Of a DNA stretch of 64,000 nt, positions 44,494-57,000 are shown piece by piece (position 1 is the first letter of the stretch; each line of letters begins with the position of its first letter). Source of the stretch: Terebella lapidaria (taxonomy: Eukaryota; Annelida; Polychaeta; Terebellida; Terebellidae); NCBI GenBank assembly GCA_949152475.1, contig OX424568.1, positions 10,019,667 to 10,083,666 of the forward strand, written 5' to 3'. The notes beneath the pieces are model-generated. The model searched no databases and had not been told where the DNA came from. It saw nothing but the letters and a program-made list of their open reading frames with translations. The position numbers and the translations under genes were made by a program.

Positions 44494-47400
44494 CTTGACG
44501 TGCAATCTGGTTGTAACTAGCTTCAGAATGGAACCATCCTCACAATATGTTGTTTAACAACGAGAAATAGTGCTGGTATATTATGCTGGCCTAATTTTCG
44601 CAGACCGATTAACTCAGTCGTTTATGTCGCACTATGTTTTTTTTTTACAAATCCGCAAACCTCAGTGACCAAAGGTCATACTTATTCTGTCTGTGGCGTT
44701 TTTTCACACAATTAATATTATTTCTGTCAAATACTTGGGTCCGCGCACACTTTTAACCGCCTCAATATTTTATCATTTTACCAGTTTACCAGTTTCTGTG
44801 TAATTATTATGTTGTAGTTTTCAACCATGTACCTAGGACCTGAATAACGGGGGGGGGGGGGGGGGGGGTTTATATGCCTTTTTACCCACAAAGAAATTTT
44901 ATGATATGGCTTTATTGGTACAGTTTTCAGGTGATTTTGCCACTCAGTATATTCAAAATTGGAACACACGTATCGGCATCGTGAGTGCAAGATATTTAGC
45001 AGGAAAATAATTGTCGTGTCGCTGGCCGCACCGGCTGCAAACAGTGCAAAACGTGATAGATCTTTACGGAGCGGGGCTGTTCCAGGGAGTACGTTATGGT
45101 TCTAGGGAATGTGCAAGACCCTTGGTGACTGAGGTATGCGATCTCTGGACTTGTCAGAGAATGTATTTTTTTGTAATTAGTCCGTAAAAAGCCTGACTCC
45201 TCCCCTCCCCCATCCGTACATTTCCATATTGTTATTCGCGTCAAGAAATCTGCAAAATTGGAACCACTTGGGCGTCGTTTACAATATATATATATATATA
45301 TACACAGAGATTAGACGTGTAGCGATCATATCAGATATCGACACACCATGGTCTATACCCGTACACGTGCTATACTTACTACATCTGAACATATAACTGT
45401 AAACATGAAATGAAACACAATCATCACAAGTGAACGGGGTTTTGATATCACTACATAGATAAGCCCGACACATTTCGGAATAGTATACACGGGGACACAT
45501 AAATATATTTTCATTCCGAAACACCATGATTATATATATATTTTTATATATATTGTTTGTCACAATCATTATTTTCATCTCATATAATTCATATCAATAT
45601 CAGGTTAATTATCAGCACCTACACAGGAACGTAATTACTTGATTTCATTCAATTGATACACGATTTTGTCAATTTTGAAGAAGAAAAAATTGTACCATCG
45701 AGTAAACTTTATGATCACAGGTGAATTTTCCTATTGTATATACTAATATCAAATGGTTACACCGGAAAATGTAATTATAATCGAAATAGAAATAGGATGC
45801 ACACGCCGAAAATTACAACTAATTTTTTTGTAGAAAGTTTATCCTATTTCGATGGCTTCGGAAGCGAAATGATAATGTTATACATTATGATGAGCATCAT
45901 AACGTATGTGAACAAATCTGTGACTATGCCACAAAGGGTATGTACATGTCTGGTAGGATTGATACCAAGGATCTTCTATAATTATTGACGATCCTTGCTG
46001 GTACTATGAAGAACTCGAATATCAAATGGTTACACGGACCCAGTCAACAATTTTCCTTACTAAAGTACCCCTGACAACAGAGAGGGAATTTAGGTCTGTA
46101 GATTTAGACCTTTAGACAAGCTAAGTGATTGTATACTGGTATCGCCTACTTAGTCGAATGTCACCCTCTGAGTCTGCCGGTAAAGGCCGAAAATCCAAGA
46201 TGGCTGGACTACTAGTATCTGGTCCCATACCATGATTTCACTCCGGACCACTGGTTCTTGAAGCCCTAGCACGGGATATTCCTTCATCACAAACAAGAGG
46301 AAAATTCGTGAATACTTTTCTGTGGAAATTTCAGTGTATTATGCAAACGAAAATGGATCCCATGAAATTGACATATATTCTGTACCGGTCACCGACTAGA
46401 AATTACGTAGATTTTATACCAGTTTTCTTTTAGACAAACTAATCATGTGTTCAGTACAAAATTCCTTAGATACCAACGATCCTTGCTTTCTACAAACTTT
46501 TATTTTTGTATCTCATTTGTTTTGTTTTTTGTTATAATTATTTTTCTTATGATCTTGGTGGTCATTATAGAATCTTCTTTCAACTTTGAAAGATCGAATC
46601 TGAATTTCGAAATATCCTGTGAAATTATGGAGTCTTTAATTTATTCGTGCAAAATTGCTCCCGCCTCACAGTGCTTCGCTGGTATTCATATGACCTCAGT
46701 ATGAATTTACATTTAGATGTCATACGGAACAAAATAAGAAACACAAGATATATCTCTAATAAGAACGCCTTTGACACCGTTTTATTCATGTTCTTTGAAA
46801 ATGTATTTACATGGTTTACATGGATACACAAACAATTCACTTAGTCATGTATCTGCAATTTCATAAACTTAAAACATTCAACTGTATTTTGCAATAAAAC
46901 TTTATACACCAAGGCAATGTGTGTCCCGTTATACATTATATTTTGTGCGCTGTAAACTATGTGCAAATATGTTCAACCCACTGCAACGTTTGTATCACCA
47001 ATGCTGAACACTGATGAAAATTTTGAAGTATAATATTTATGGGGGAAAACAAAAAAGAAGCAATCATAAAATGCGATATGGCACACCCATGCAACTCGTG
47101 CTACACCCTTGGTGTCCACAGCACATTCAGAGGAGTTGAAATAAATCCAAAAGATGCGGGAAACATTGGTCTGGTTCGTTACACTGGAATGTCCACAAGG
47201 ATTTAGTAATTGAGGTTTTCCGCTTTGTAAAATTCGAGATGGAATAATTATGGTTCCACAATCAGGTGCTTACTAGATGTTAAGGTATATGCAAAACCTT
47301 GAAACATATTAACACATATCTGATCGTTAATTACAATGCATGTTTTCGACGAATAGACGTACAACAAATGTAAAATTTCAGGATTCAGTATCTTTTAGTA

Positions 47401-48980
47401 GTAAATATATTTTGTTGAATCATTATTTTTGTGGAATTTGTTGTATCTTACATGAATAATCGGGGTCAAAATATCACAAAACATACAATTCAAAGACATT
47501 TTCTACCAATCCAACAATAACTCAAGTCAACGCTGCAGTCACAAAACGTTCAAAATGCAACATTTGTATTCTCAAGTACTAATAGCTTTTTCGATTTGCA
47601 GTTTCCAATTACAACGCATAGATATACAAAAACAAGTATACGTCAACACACGAATAAATAAACAACATAACAATATTCACTGCAGGATGCATGCATTATT
47701 ACTACCAGGTAGCATATATACAGAGAGGTTATATTATTGGTATATACAGTCTTCTTTTCAATATACAGACTATGGATGTATTGTTACTTATATATGTACA
47801 GAATGCATTTTTCGTGAGTACATCTTTTTTCAACTTTGGCAGCTGGTGTTGTGAAAAAAAAGACATCATTGCAGCAACATGTCAAGATGCGCTCTTTTTC
47901 CTTTTCTGTCCGTATCACAGCAAATAAAACATTCTATACACAGTAATATTTAATACTGTTTCCTAACTTAAAACCATACAGGGAGAATGAAAATATCATC
48001 ATGAAAAATATATAAAAGGGAAAACAAACAAAGACCACAATTCTAATTTAGCACTACATGTTTTAGATTAACAAATAAAACATAATAAAATAACCAAAAG
48101 GAGCAGAACTGACAACAATGGCTCGTGAAGATGTTAAAAATTTAAACCAAGAACTCAAGACACTGAAACAAGCAATATGAACTCCATGAACTGCACATTT
48201 CGCCATCCTGTGGCCATGTTTGTCGCGTTGGTCACAAACAACATCAACAATCACAGCACGATGAGGCCGCCCGAGTTGCCAGAGACTGCTGGCAGAGGTA
48301 CAAGTATTCTCCGTGGTGCTATCCGAGAGAAGTTCATCCTTATAACAGCAATGTTTTATCCATCAATGCTGTGAAATTTTCACGTTCGGGCATTGTTTGG
48401 TTTACAACAACTGGTGGAAAATCACCAATTCCGGACTTTTTGAAATCTGTAGCATCCAACTGTGCACAACGTAGACACTGTTTTTATTCTAGAGAATCCA
48501 TTGCCGTTGATTTCCTGTGCAGGATATCGCTTGGAACATATGTTCACGTCGCTTGAGTCTACGATTGGTTCCTTTCTGGGCGCATATGGATCGTTTAGAG
48601 TCCAGTTTAGAGTCCATTGTCGTTCACACAGTGTAAAGGTTGGACGAGTCCATTTTTGTTCACCGAGATCAGGATGTGGTCACGTGATGTGAGATGAACG
48701 TCTATTGCGTTTTTCTCATTTTCCCAAGTAACGTTCACTCACACAACTTTAATTATCCCAACCAAGAGGTAAGTCTTACTTTACACAAGCACACCAAGGA
48801 ATCGCATACATTTCTTATACCGGTTAATACAGCGTATAAACATATATGTATAAATATATAGCATATATGTTTCGATGAAAATATTATTTTTTTTACATGT
48901 GTTCTTCTCTCTTTTTTCACCCGTCAGTGAAAACAAAATTATTACACAAACAAGTACCTAAGGGTGTGATATGGCCAACA
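44494..48980. other. intergenic between the receptor and exchanger genes
   Basis: AT-rich, with a G-run near 44850-44868, a (TA)n stretch near 45284-45302 and several short frames without family resemblance. The receptor promoter and the exchanger 3' UTR should lie here, but I cannot point to definite signals. Confidence 0.5.
44850..44868. repeat. poly(G) tract
   Basis: An uninterrupted run of about 19-20 G. Intergenic, upstream of the receptor gene. Other G- or C-runs lie near 43012, 53380 and 56075. Confidence 0.9.
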
Positions 48981-51900
48981 CTAGCAGTATATTCCCAGTT
49001 GGCGTATACAGTAGAGTTCTTGGGTGAAAGCGTAAGCGAGAAACATTAAATACATGATGACGAAGCAAATTCCTATCCACTTGTTGAGCTTAAAACGTGC
49101 GATGCCGAATACAATCAGCGCTATGAACAGGATCAGTAGCAGAATGAATCCGAACTTGGCGTGGGGCAGAATAGACATTTCCCCGTTGTAAAAGTCCACC
49201 TGCAGAGAGACATATCAGATACATGATAGGCTGACAGCATTACAGGTACACTCCTAAGACACTCCTTTATTGCATCGGAGTATGATGTCTAAAGAACCAA
49301 AAGTGTAACGCGAGTCGAAGGAAAACACACGTGGACTTACCCATTCATTGGTGTCGAGTAGGATGATCGGGGCGCCCTTGTCGATACAGATCCGGATGAT
49401 GAATGGCAGACCGAGACCAAGGTTGATGTCGAAGACGTTCGAGCCGATAGCGTTAGATACGGCCATGTCTCCGTAACCATCTCGGGCCACGAGTACAGAG
49501 CTCAGGGCATCCTTTGGGTGGGTAGAGAGGAGTAAAAATTGGTGGAGAAGTCTGGTGGTTTGCTTGATGACAAGAGAGCACACAATACCACAGTTTGACA
49601 CCGAAGTCACATCGTACGCTCAAAATGCGATATTTCGTGTGACAGTTCATATGGCAATAAATATTCACTTTGTCGTGTAAAGCTAATCATTGCACCAGAC
49701 TGGCATGTATTTACTACTGACATTAAACCCCTATATCATGCCGATGGGACTCACAGGGATGCTGGTTCCTATGGCGACGATGACCAGCCCCATGATGTAC
49801 GTGTCAATGTTGAGCAGACACCCTCCTCTCTCCACGACCGTCACCAGCACGAAGCTGAGGCCGGCGATCCACGCCACTGACATGATGAAGCTGAAGATGT
49901 AGTACTTCCTAAAAAGAGGGCAGGGGGAGAGGGAAAAATTAATCCATGAGAGAAGATATATCACTGGGTGAGGTGTAGATAACCACGGCTTGAAGCGGAG
50001 GTGTGATTTGAATTCAGTGGGAGTTGGCGGCGTCGCGATCACGGACGAAGCGTCGTCATCCTTGTTGATTTAAGGTGGAATGTTGGCATGGACCGAAATG
50101 TCAGTGAAGATGATTAGATTTGGGCATCGTGATCAGATGTGACACCACGGGTTGTTCGTTATTGCTTTTGAAGATTTATCTGATCGCAGTCCCAATTGTA
50201 AACAGTGTTAATGCTTAATTCTCAACTGCAGTGATACCTTGGTGTTGAACAGACACCTTGCAAAAAGTTAAACTCTAATAAATTTTGTAGAAGCACAGAA
50301 TTACTTGGCACAAAAAAATATCGCTTTTAAAGTCATAGTAGCAAGGTACCATTATATGGTTCTATTCCTGTTCAGATAGAGGCATTGTGGACATTTGGTG
50401 ATAAAAAAGATGTTCGCGTTAATTGGTAATTCATAACAGCGACATATAATCGAGTATATTGAGCCAGTATTGCAATCGCCTTCTCATGCCGATGAAAAAA
50501 AATAGCTTCGGCAGTTTCCGTAATCGTGACGTCAGTTGAGGCAAAATGTGCTTTGATGGCTGGCCAAAAACGTATAATACGTAATTTGGGGGGTCAGCTC
50601 AAAGATAATAAAAACCACTCCAAAATGCATGAGATTCAAAAGAAAACACATGAAAACCAACAAATACTGGACATCTTGCAGTTCAACAAACTTTTTTCTC
50701 GGAGAATGAATAGTACTGATTCTAAATATCAAGACAAGAAATGCCGTATTCCAACCATCTCACCCATTCACTCGAATTGTCAAACATACACAACGAGAAT
50801 GAATATGCGACATGCAGTTTACCTTGCTGGCTAAATGTACTTTCAGTACTGCCTCAAATGACGTCACAAACCACGTGACCCATACTAAAATCTTGATCAA
50901 AATCTTCGGCAATTTACGGAAGGAGTGCCTATTTGATTCAATATCTCGAAACCCACTGATTGTATTTGTAAAATCCGTTCGAATTTACAGATAACTATTC
51001 ATAATGGACTAAATGAAAAGCACTTTCATCGGCATGCTACTAGGTCTTTAAAGTATGAGAAGAGTAACAAGCAAGACTGAGGTGGTCGTACTTGAGGTGG
51101 TCCTTGGAGCAGTCTGGGATGGTCCAGGAGAAGAGACAGACGAAGGGGAAGGCCGGGATGAAGATGATCCATCTGATGAAGAGCTTGCACCAGTTCCAGC
51201 AGCCTCCCTCCTCGCGCGCTGTCTCCGAGGATGGGGGGTGAGTCCGCACGACGGGACAGCACGGACAACACGGGCAGATGTTCATCGTCTCATCCTGTTG
51301 GGAAAACGAGCCGGGTTCGAAATTAAAATTTGATATCATAAAAAAAAATATTTTTTCAAAACGTGAGTGGAGTGAATTGTTATGAGTAGACCACATATTT
51401 AAACGCGTGATGACATTTTCCCAATTATCTGGAAACTACCGATCCAGTGGAGAGAATACTCGAGAACAATTCATTCACGAAATTTTGCAAACAACAACAT
51501 TTGCGAGATTATTGTTAAATTATGCCGAGGTGTCCTAAATGTCCGACCACCGTGGATTGAAAACAACGTTTCCCTGAAGGACCGGTCGATATAATCGCTC
51601 TGGAATCTCGAGGCAAAGTGACGCTTCAAATTAATCAGCAAAAACACTCGACCCCGGTGCAAAAAATGGTATCATACCAGTGGATAAACAAATACGATCA
51701 TCACGATCGGAAAATAACTACTTTTTGAAATCACTTCTCTCGAGCTAATTACGCCCGACAAAAGACAGATCAGTGACTACTCGTGCGTCCCAACTTGAGC
51801 ACATAAAACATCACGCTTAAAGTTCTCTTGTTTTTTCGTTTTATTCTGCATATTTTCTAATCTTTCCACTGTAGGAAGACAGCATTTTGCCGAGGAGAAA

Positions 51901-54032
51901 AAGGAAGCGTTGAAGTAATCCCGCGACGGGATTTCCAGCATCCTCCTTGTGGAGGAGGGCGTGAAGAGGACAGGAAGCTGTGCTCGTTTCTCGATGATAA
52001 CCTCTCGGTCAATGACAGTGATTTGGAGATTTTTTCGCGGGCGGCGAGCTGGGAACGGTGAGAGACGGACGTGAGCTTAAAAATTAAAACCTCTTGCTTG
52101 CTTGCTTGCCAGCAATTGATTGATTGGGGATGGGGGGTGGCGATCGCTCGGAATGGGTCAACGTCGATGGACCCTTCTGCCCAAGGAAATCAGGTTCCCG
52201 ACTTAATCTCGGGAGCCGACGAATACTAATCATGGAAGCTGTCCCGCCAGGTTTTCGTCAGTGCATCGGCCGTTCCACCCGGACGGAAAAATAATTGAAG
52301 GGATTTTTTTTTTCAAAAATTAGGTGGACAAGGCCATTAATTATCCGTGCACGACGAAATATCAATCTTGCTAGTGCTATTTAATGAATATTCACGAATA
52401 AGGCTCAATGTGAAAGCCATCTACTCTAGAAAAAAAAACAACTAATGGTAATTTTGAGTTCGCTGCACACACAATGGTATTTCTCAAAGCACATTATTTA
52501 GTCAATAAATGTTTGAATTTCAGACAAATATGCTTTCCAGAGAGCTAAAAACAATCAATTTCGTGCTACTAAATTGCTGTGGCGCCATCCAAGGTCTGGC
52601 AGAAAATATATTATAACGTATGGATTTGCATAAATTTTTCGGCCTCACTCTGGAAGAAACATATTCCGCTCATCAAGGTGATAGAGGAAATGTGTTCAAT
52701 ATAAAAAAAAAATCAGTTCACAATGGCGCAAAATACCTACGTCTTTTCACTTAAGATCTATCACTAGATCTAAATAATTCACCCTTTGTAAACAGCATTG
52801 TCTCCTATAGTGTGTTGATCTTAAAGCCGTAATACCATCTGTTTATCTTTATATCAGAGCGTGCTGGGGAATACCAGTATGTTATAGATTTGGTTCATTG
52901 TCCTGTAATAATTCATTGTCTATTCATGAATTTTCTGTAGCATTCGTGCTTCGAACCTCCACTACGACACGAAAGTTCCGATCGTAATTACCAACACGGG
53001 TAGAACTAGTTAAATAGGAATTTGGTACAGTTCTCTTTCTGTTTATTCGCCTACATGTATATTATAACTTTTTATGTCGCGTGCATTGCCCATACCAGCT
53101 CCATATGGTGATTTGAAGTCGGAAGATTTACTCAACGAGAGTTGTCGTGTGCGGATCATTAATAACACAAAACCTGGCATTTGGGGGACGAAACCCTTTG
53201 CTATCAATACCTCCTACCCTTATTTTCTGGTATTCTGATACCCCACCCCCACCCCGGCAATCCATTGGCCCTTAATTCAGGGCATGGGGATCCAATGTTT
53301 TGTTCTGGCAATCAATATCTCCATGGTGACGACTGAACATACACCCTGTATCCCTCAGGTAAACTGCTACTCCTTTACCCCCCCCCCCCCCCCCCGATCC
53401 CAACCCCCTATTCCAAGATCGAAACTCGTATTTTTCCCCCAGATAGACGAGATAACCTCGCTACTGTTACCACGTGCTAACCTGTAAGCAACCCCCTCAG
53501 GTCATAGACAAAGGGGGCCTTAAAACAGAGGTCTTTTGTCACCGCGGGAGATGCAACACGACGACACAGGGCCATCGCTGGTGACACTTGTAGACAAAGA
53601 ATAGGGTCACCGAGAAAATGTATCGAATTTCCCGCTCGTGGTAAACAATGCATATTCAATAAAGCTGGCTAGCGGTAGCTTCGAACCATATATAGTGGTA
53701 GTAGTAGGGGAGTTGTCTTTCAGAGCCTGTGGCATTGTTCTAGATGAACCGCTAGTTAATTATGCCGAACTGTAGCAGCGAGCCAATGGATTTCCAGCTA
53801 GATCATAAATTATTCCGAGACCAGTCACTTGACTAATAACTACTATAACAAAAACCAATCTTCTTGTCAATATTTCATCCCCAGCAATATTCAATAGGCA
53901 TTCTAAATCAACACAATTGATTATGAAAACCGTCCGTAAAAGACGACTTCATATTTGCGAGATGATGAAGGATTTAGGAAAATATCGAACTGCGTCACAT
54001 TCTGAAAGACACACCAAGGACGTAAAAAAGAG

Positions 54033-54066
<34 letters not shown>

Positions 54067-57000
54067 GCATTAGTTACCTCCTCTTCCTCTTCCTCCTCCT
54101 CCGGTTCCTCCTTCCGGTTCTTGTCATCCTCCGAGATCGGGTCGTCGTCGGGTTTCTTGATGTGGTGATGAGCTGTGGGAGTCTGCAGCGTAGGGTCAGA
54201 AGAGCAAAGGTCATCACGGGCATGGTCATTGGTGGTTTGCTCGAGGTCATCGCTAACAAGGGCCTGGGCGGAATTGCAAGTGTGGGTGCTTCCAGAGGGG
54301 GTTTCAGGGTGTTCTCGGGGTGAGCTACTACTATCGGGGTTCGGGATGTTGGTCAGGCTCGACTCTGAGTCGTTGTTAGAGTGTGGGGCGATGGGCGGGA
54401 GTTTAGGGGCGGCGGGAGGACCGTAGTAAAGGTCCATCCTCCCGTGTTCGGAGGAGTGAGAGCGCTGCAGCTTCTTGTGGTGGTCGTCGAAGTGTTCATC
54501 TCGAGGAGACGGCGTGTCCTCGCTGTACGTGCGTCGATTTCGGAAGCGACGATCAAGCGGCTTCAAGACTCCGAGCTCTTGCTCCTCTTGTGCCAAGGAG
54601 CCGTTGTTCGAGGGATTCTCGACGGTGGTCATCTCGATGTCGTCCGTGGGGCTGCCTGGTTTCGTGGCGAGGTAGCCGTTCCTGACGAGCGGCGGGCGGC
54701 TACCCCGCTGGCCATCCGGAGTGGCCCTCTGCATGTCGGTGTGGCTCGTGTCACAGCTGGCATTGTACGAGCTGTTCTCGTGGCTCTGGAAGCCGCTGTC
54801 TTTGCGGTTCAAGTAACTGTGAGTCAGGTGTTTCGGCGGAGGACATATCTACATGTAGTTATGTGTAAGTTCAGTTTGTTGCAAGCAAAGAGAAGTCACA
54901 AGATGTCCATTGTGCAGACCAGGATTGTAGAAAAGACCGACGGTAGTGATGAAATATCCAAGAGAAGGCATTAAATGAAAAATATCAAAGTTAGTGCCAT
55001 AAGCGAAGAACAAGTAAGCGAACAACTGAAACTTTAGAATTCACGAGTTGATATTTTAAAGTACTAGTACATCAGAAAAATAGCTGAGCCTTCTATACAA
55101 AACAGTACAGCTGAATTACATAAGCAATACAGTATATAATACAGTAAGAACAAGAATTGAAGTAAGCCTGGTATATTATGATTCGTTCTACAACAGTGCA
55201 GTTCATTTCAGTTTATAACAGGAAAGACTTGGCGGACATTAATTTTCAACATTACGGAGGAAACACGGCCACAACATCAAATAACAACACTGACGGTAAA
55301 TCATTAACATCTACTAGCAACACACAAAACAAGCGACATAACATCGATAATACGACAGAGCCTGGCATTAGCGTGTGAATAATTGGTATGCCGGTCGGTG
55401 GACAACATCCTTTCACCATGCTCAACAAAAATCAGTCGATTTTACGTGTATATTAATATTCTGTTATTTTGGCATCCTGTTATTTCCATACACACGTAAA
55501 GTGTAGCTTGACTTGCTAGTTGTGTTCACTGATTGAAGCTCACAATAAAAGCACTGGAATAAATATAACTACCAGTTACATTTAAGGTTAGCGATAGCGT
55601 TTCACAAGATGAGTGAAGGAATGATGAAATTTTCCTTTAAATAGTCAAACTTCGTCCGTGTTTACAACCAAAAAGATCCTGGACTCTTCGGTAATCTCCG
55701 GCAGTTGTCGACAGTGAATGTCGGTATCCTTGGCCATATCTCTCAAACCTACGCTGATAGCTGGAAGTTTATGATGGACAAGGCGAACCATAGTCGTATC
55801 TACAAATTGTGGAAACTGGTAATTCCAACCAATTAGGATATCCAGAAATCATACGAATCTTCCGCTCCGAAACATCAACTTTTCACACTGAGGGGAGCTT
55901 TGGAGGGAACTCTTCGTGTGGCCTCTTGACTTCTTTCGGGGAAAAGTATGAAGTATGGAAGTGTACATTTCAAGATACTGTTGGGGGCAAAGGGCAGACG
56001 TGTTCGATAGGTGTTATCTACTTCAGAAGGAATGGAGGAAATGTTGAGGGAAAAATTCTTACGTGGAGGAAAGGAGGGGGGGGGGGTAGGGGTATCACTC
56101 ACGTGTGCGTACGAGTGTTTACAATACGGAAAACATGACATCAATCACCTTAAACACAAGAATTACCCGTAGTTTGATATAGTAACAGACTTAAAGTACA
56201 CATGAAAAATGCATTAATATGAAAATTACGTAAGACTATGCAAAATAATAAACAAAGCGAAACATGCAATACGTTTGAAAAAATCAGAATGGAACATGCA
56301 TCTAGCAGACATTCGTCTCACAGGGATGTGTTGACTTCTACATTCCTTACTGCAACTCTACCGTGGAATTTTGTACTGCAATGATACACGCTTTCTTACG
56401 TACCATGCCCAAGGGTTAATAGATATTAGATACAAACGGGTGCATTATCGTGCCAAAAACATGCATGGTATTTACTATTCACGCGGGATTTTCCATCTCT
56501 CCATGCGAATTGCCACTCGCGCCCTATCTATGGCAGGTAGGAAGGTAGGAAGGTTTGGTAGGTTGGTAGGTTACCATACTCACCAGAACACCAGCTACGG
56601 AACCACGCTTGTGGTGAAAGATTCGCTCCTCGCTGTGCGAACGCTCACGGTGGATGATAGATATGCGACGAGCGTGCCCTCCTGTGAGAGACATCTACCA
56701 GCAGACAGGGAAAAGGAAGGAAGAAGGTCAGAGGTCAAACAAAGTTCACACGAAAGACGCTCGACCACGAGCAGATCAGAGTCAGTGTCTGTTTCGTTGT
56801 TGTTAAGAAATCCAGGCCCAGTATACTATGCTACTCAGTTTTCATCATGCAGACATAATTGAAATGATATCTATAAAGTAATATTTGTCAATACGTTGCT
56901 GTTTAGCAAGAGTAGAATAATATACTTGAGCCGAAGTTCGAGTAAAAATCGCACATACTGCTGAAATGCCCTAATCCGAAGTATAAGTCACTCAGTATGC

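Noticed and set aside
46017-46140. possible repeat of ATATCAAATGGTTACAC shared with 45750
   Set aside because: The match is about 17 bases long without extended homology, too short to call an element.
51055-51333. 92-codon plus-strand frame with acidic content
   Set aside because: Shadow of the exchanger exon at 51092-51294 on the other strand.
52940-52970. tRNA B-box-like TTCGAACC, also near 53677
   Set aside because: No A box or cloverleaf could be folded around either site.
54381-54974. 197-codon plus-strand frame
   Set aside because: It is antisense to the exchanger loop exon, and its composition follows from the complementary acidic and serine-rich codons.
56520-56575. possible tandem array GGTAGG/GGAAGG
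   Set aside because: Only a short degenerate simple repeat in an intron, with no further structure.
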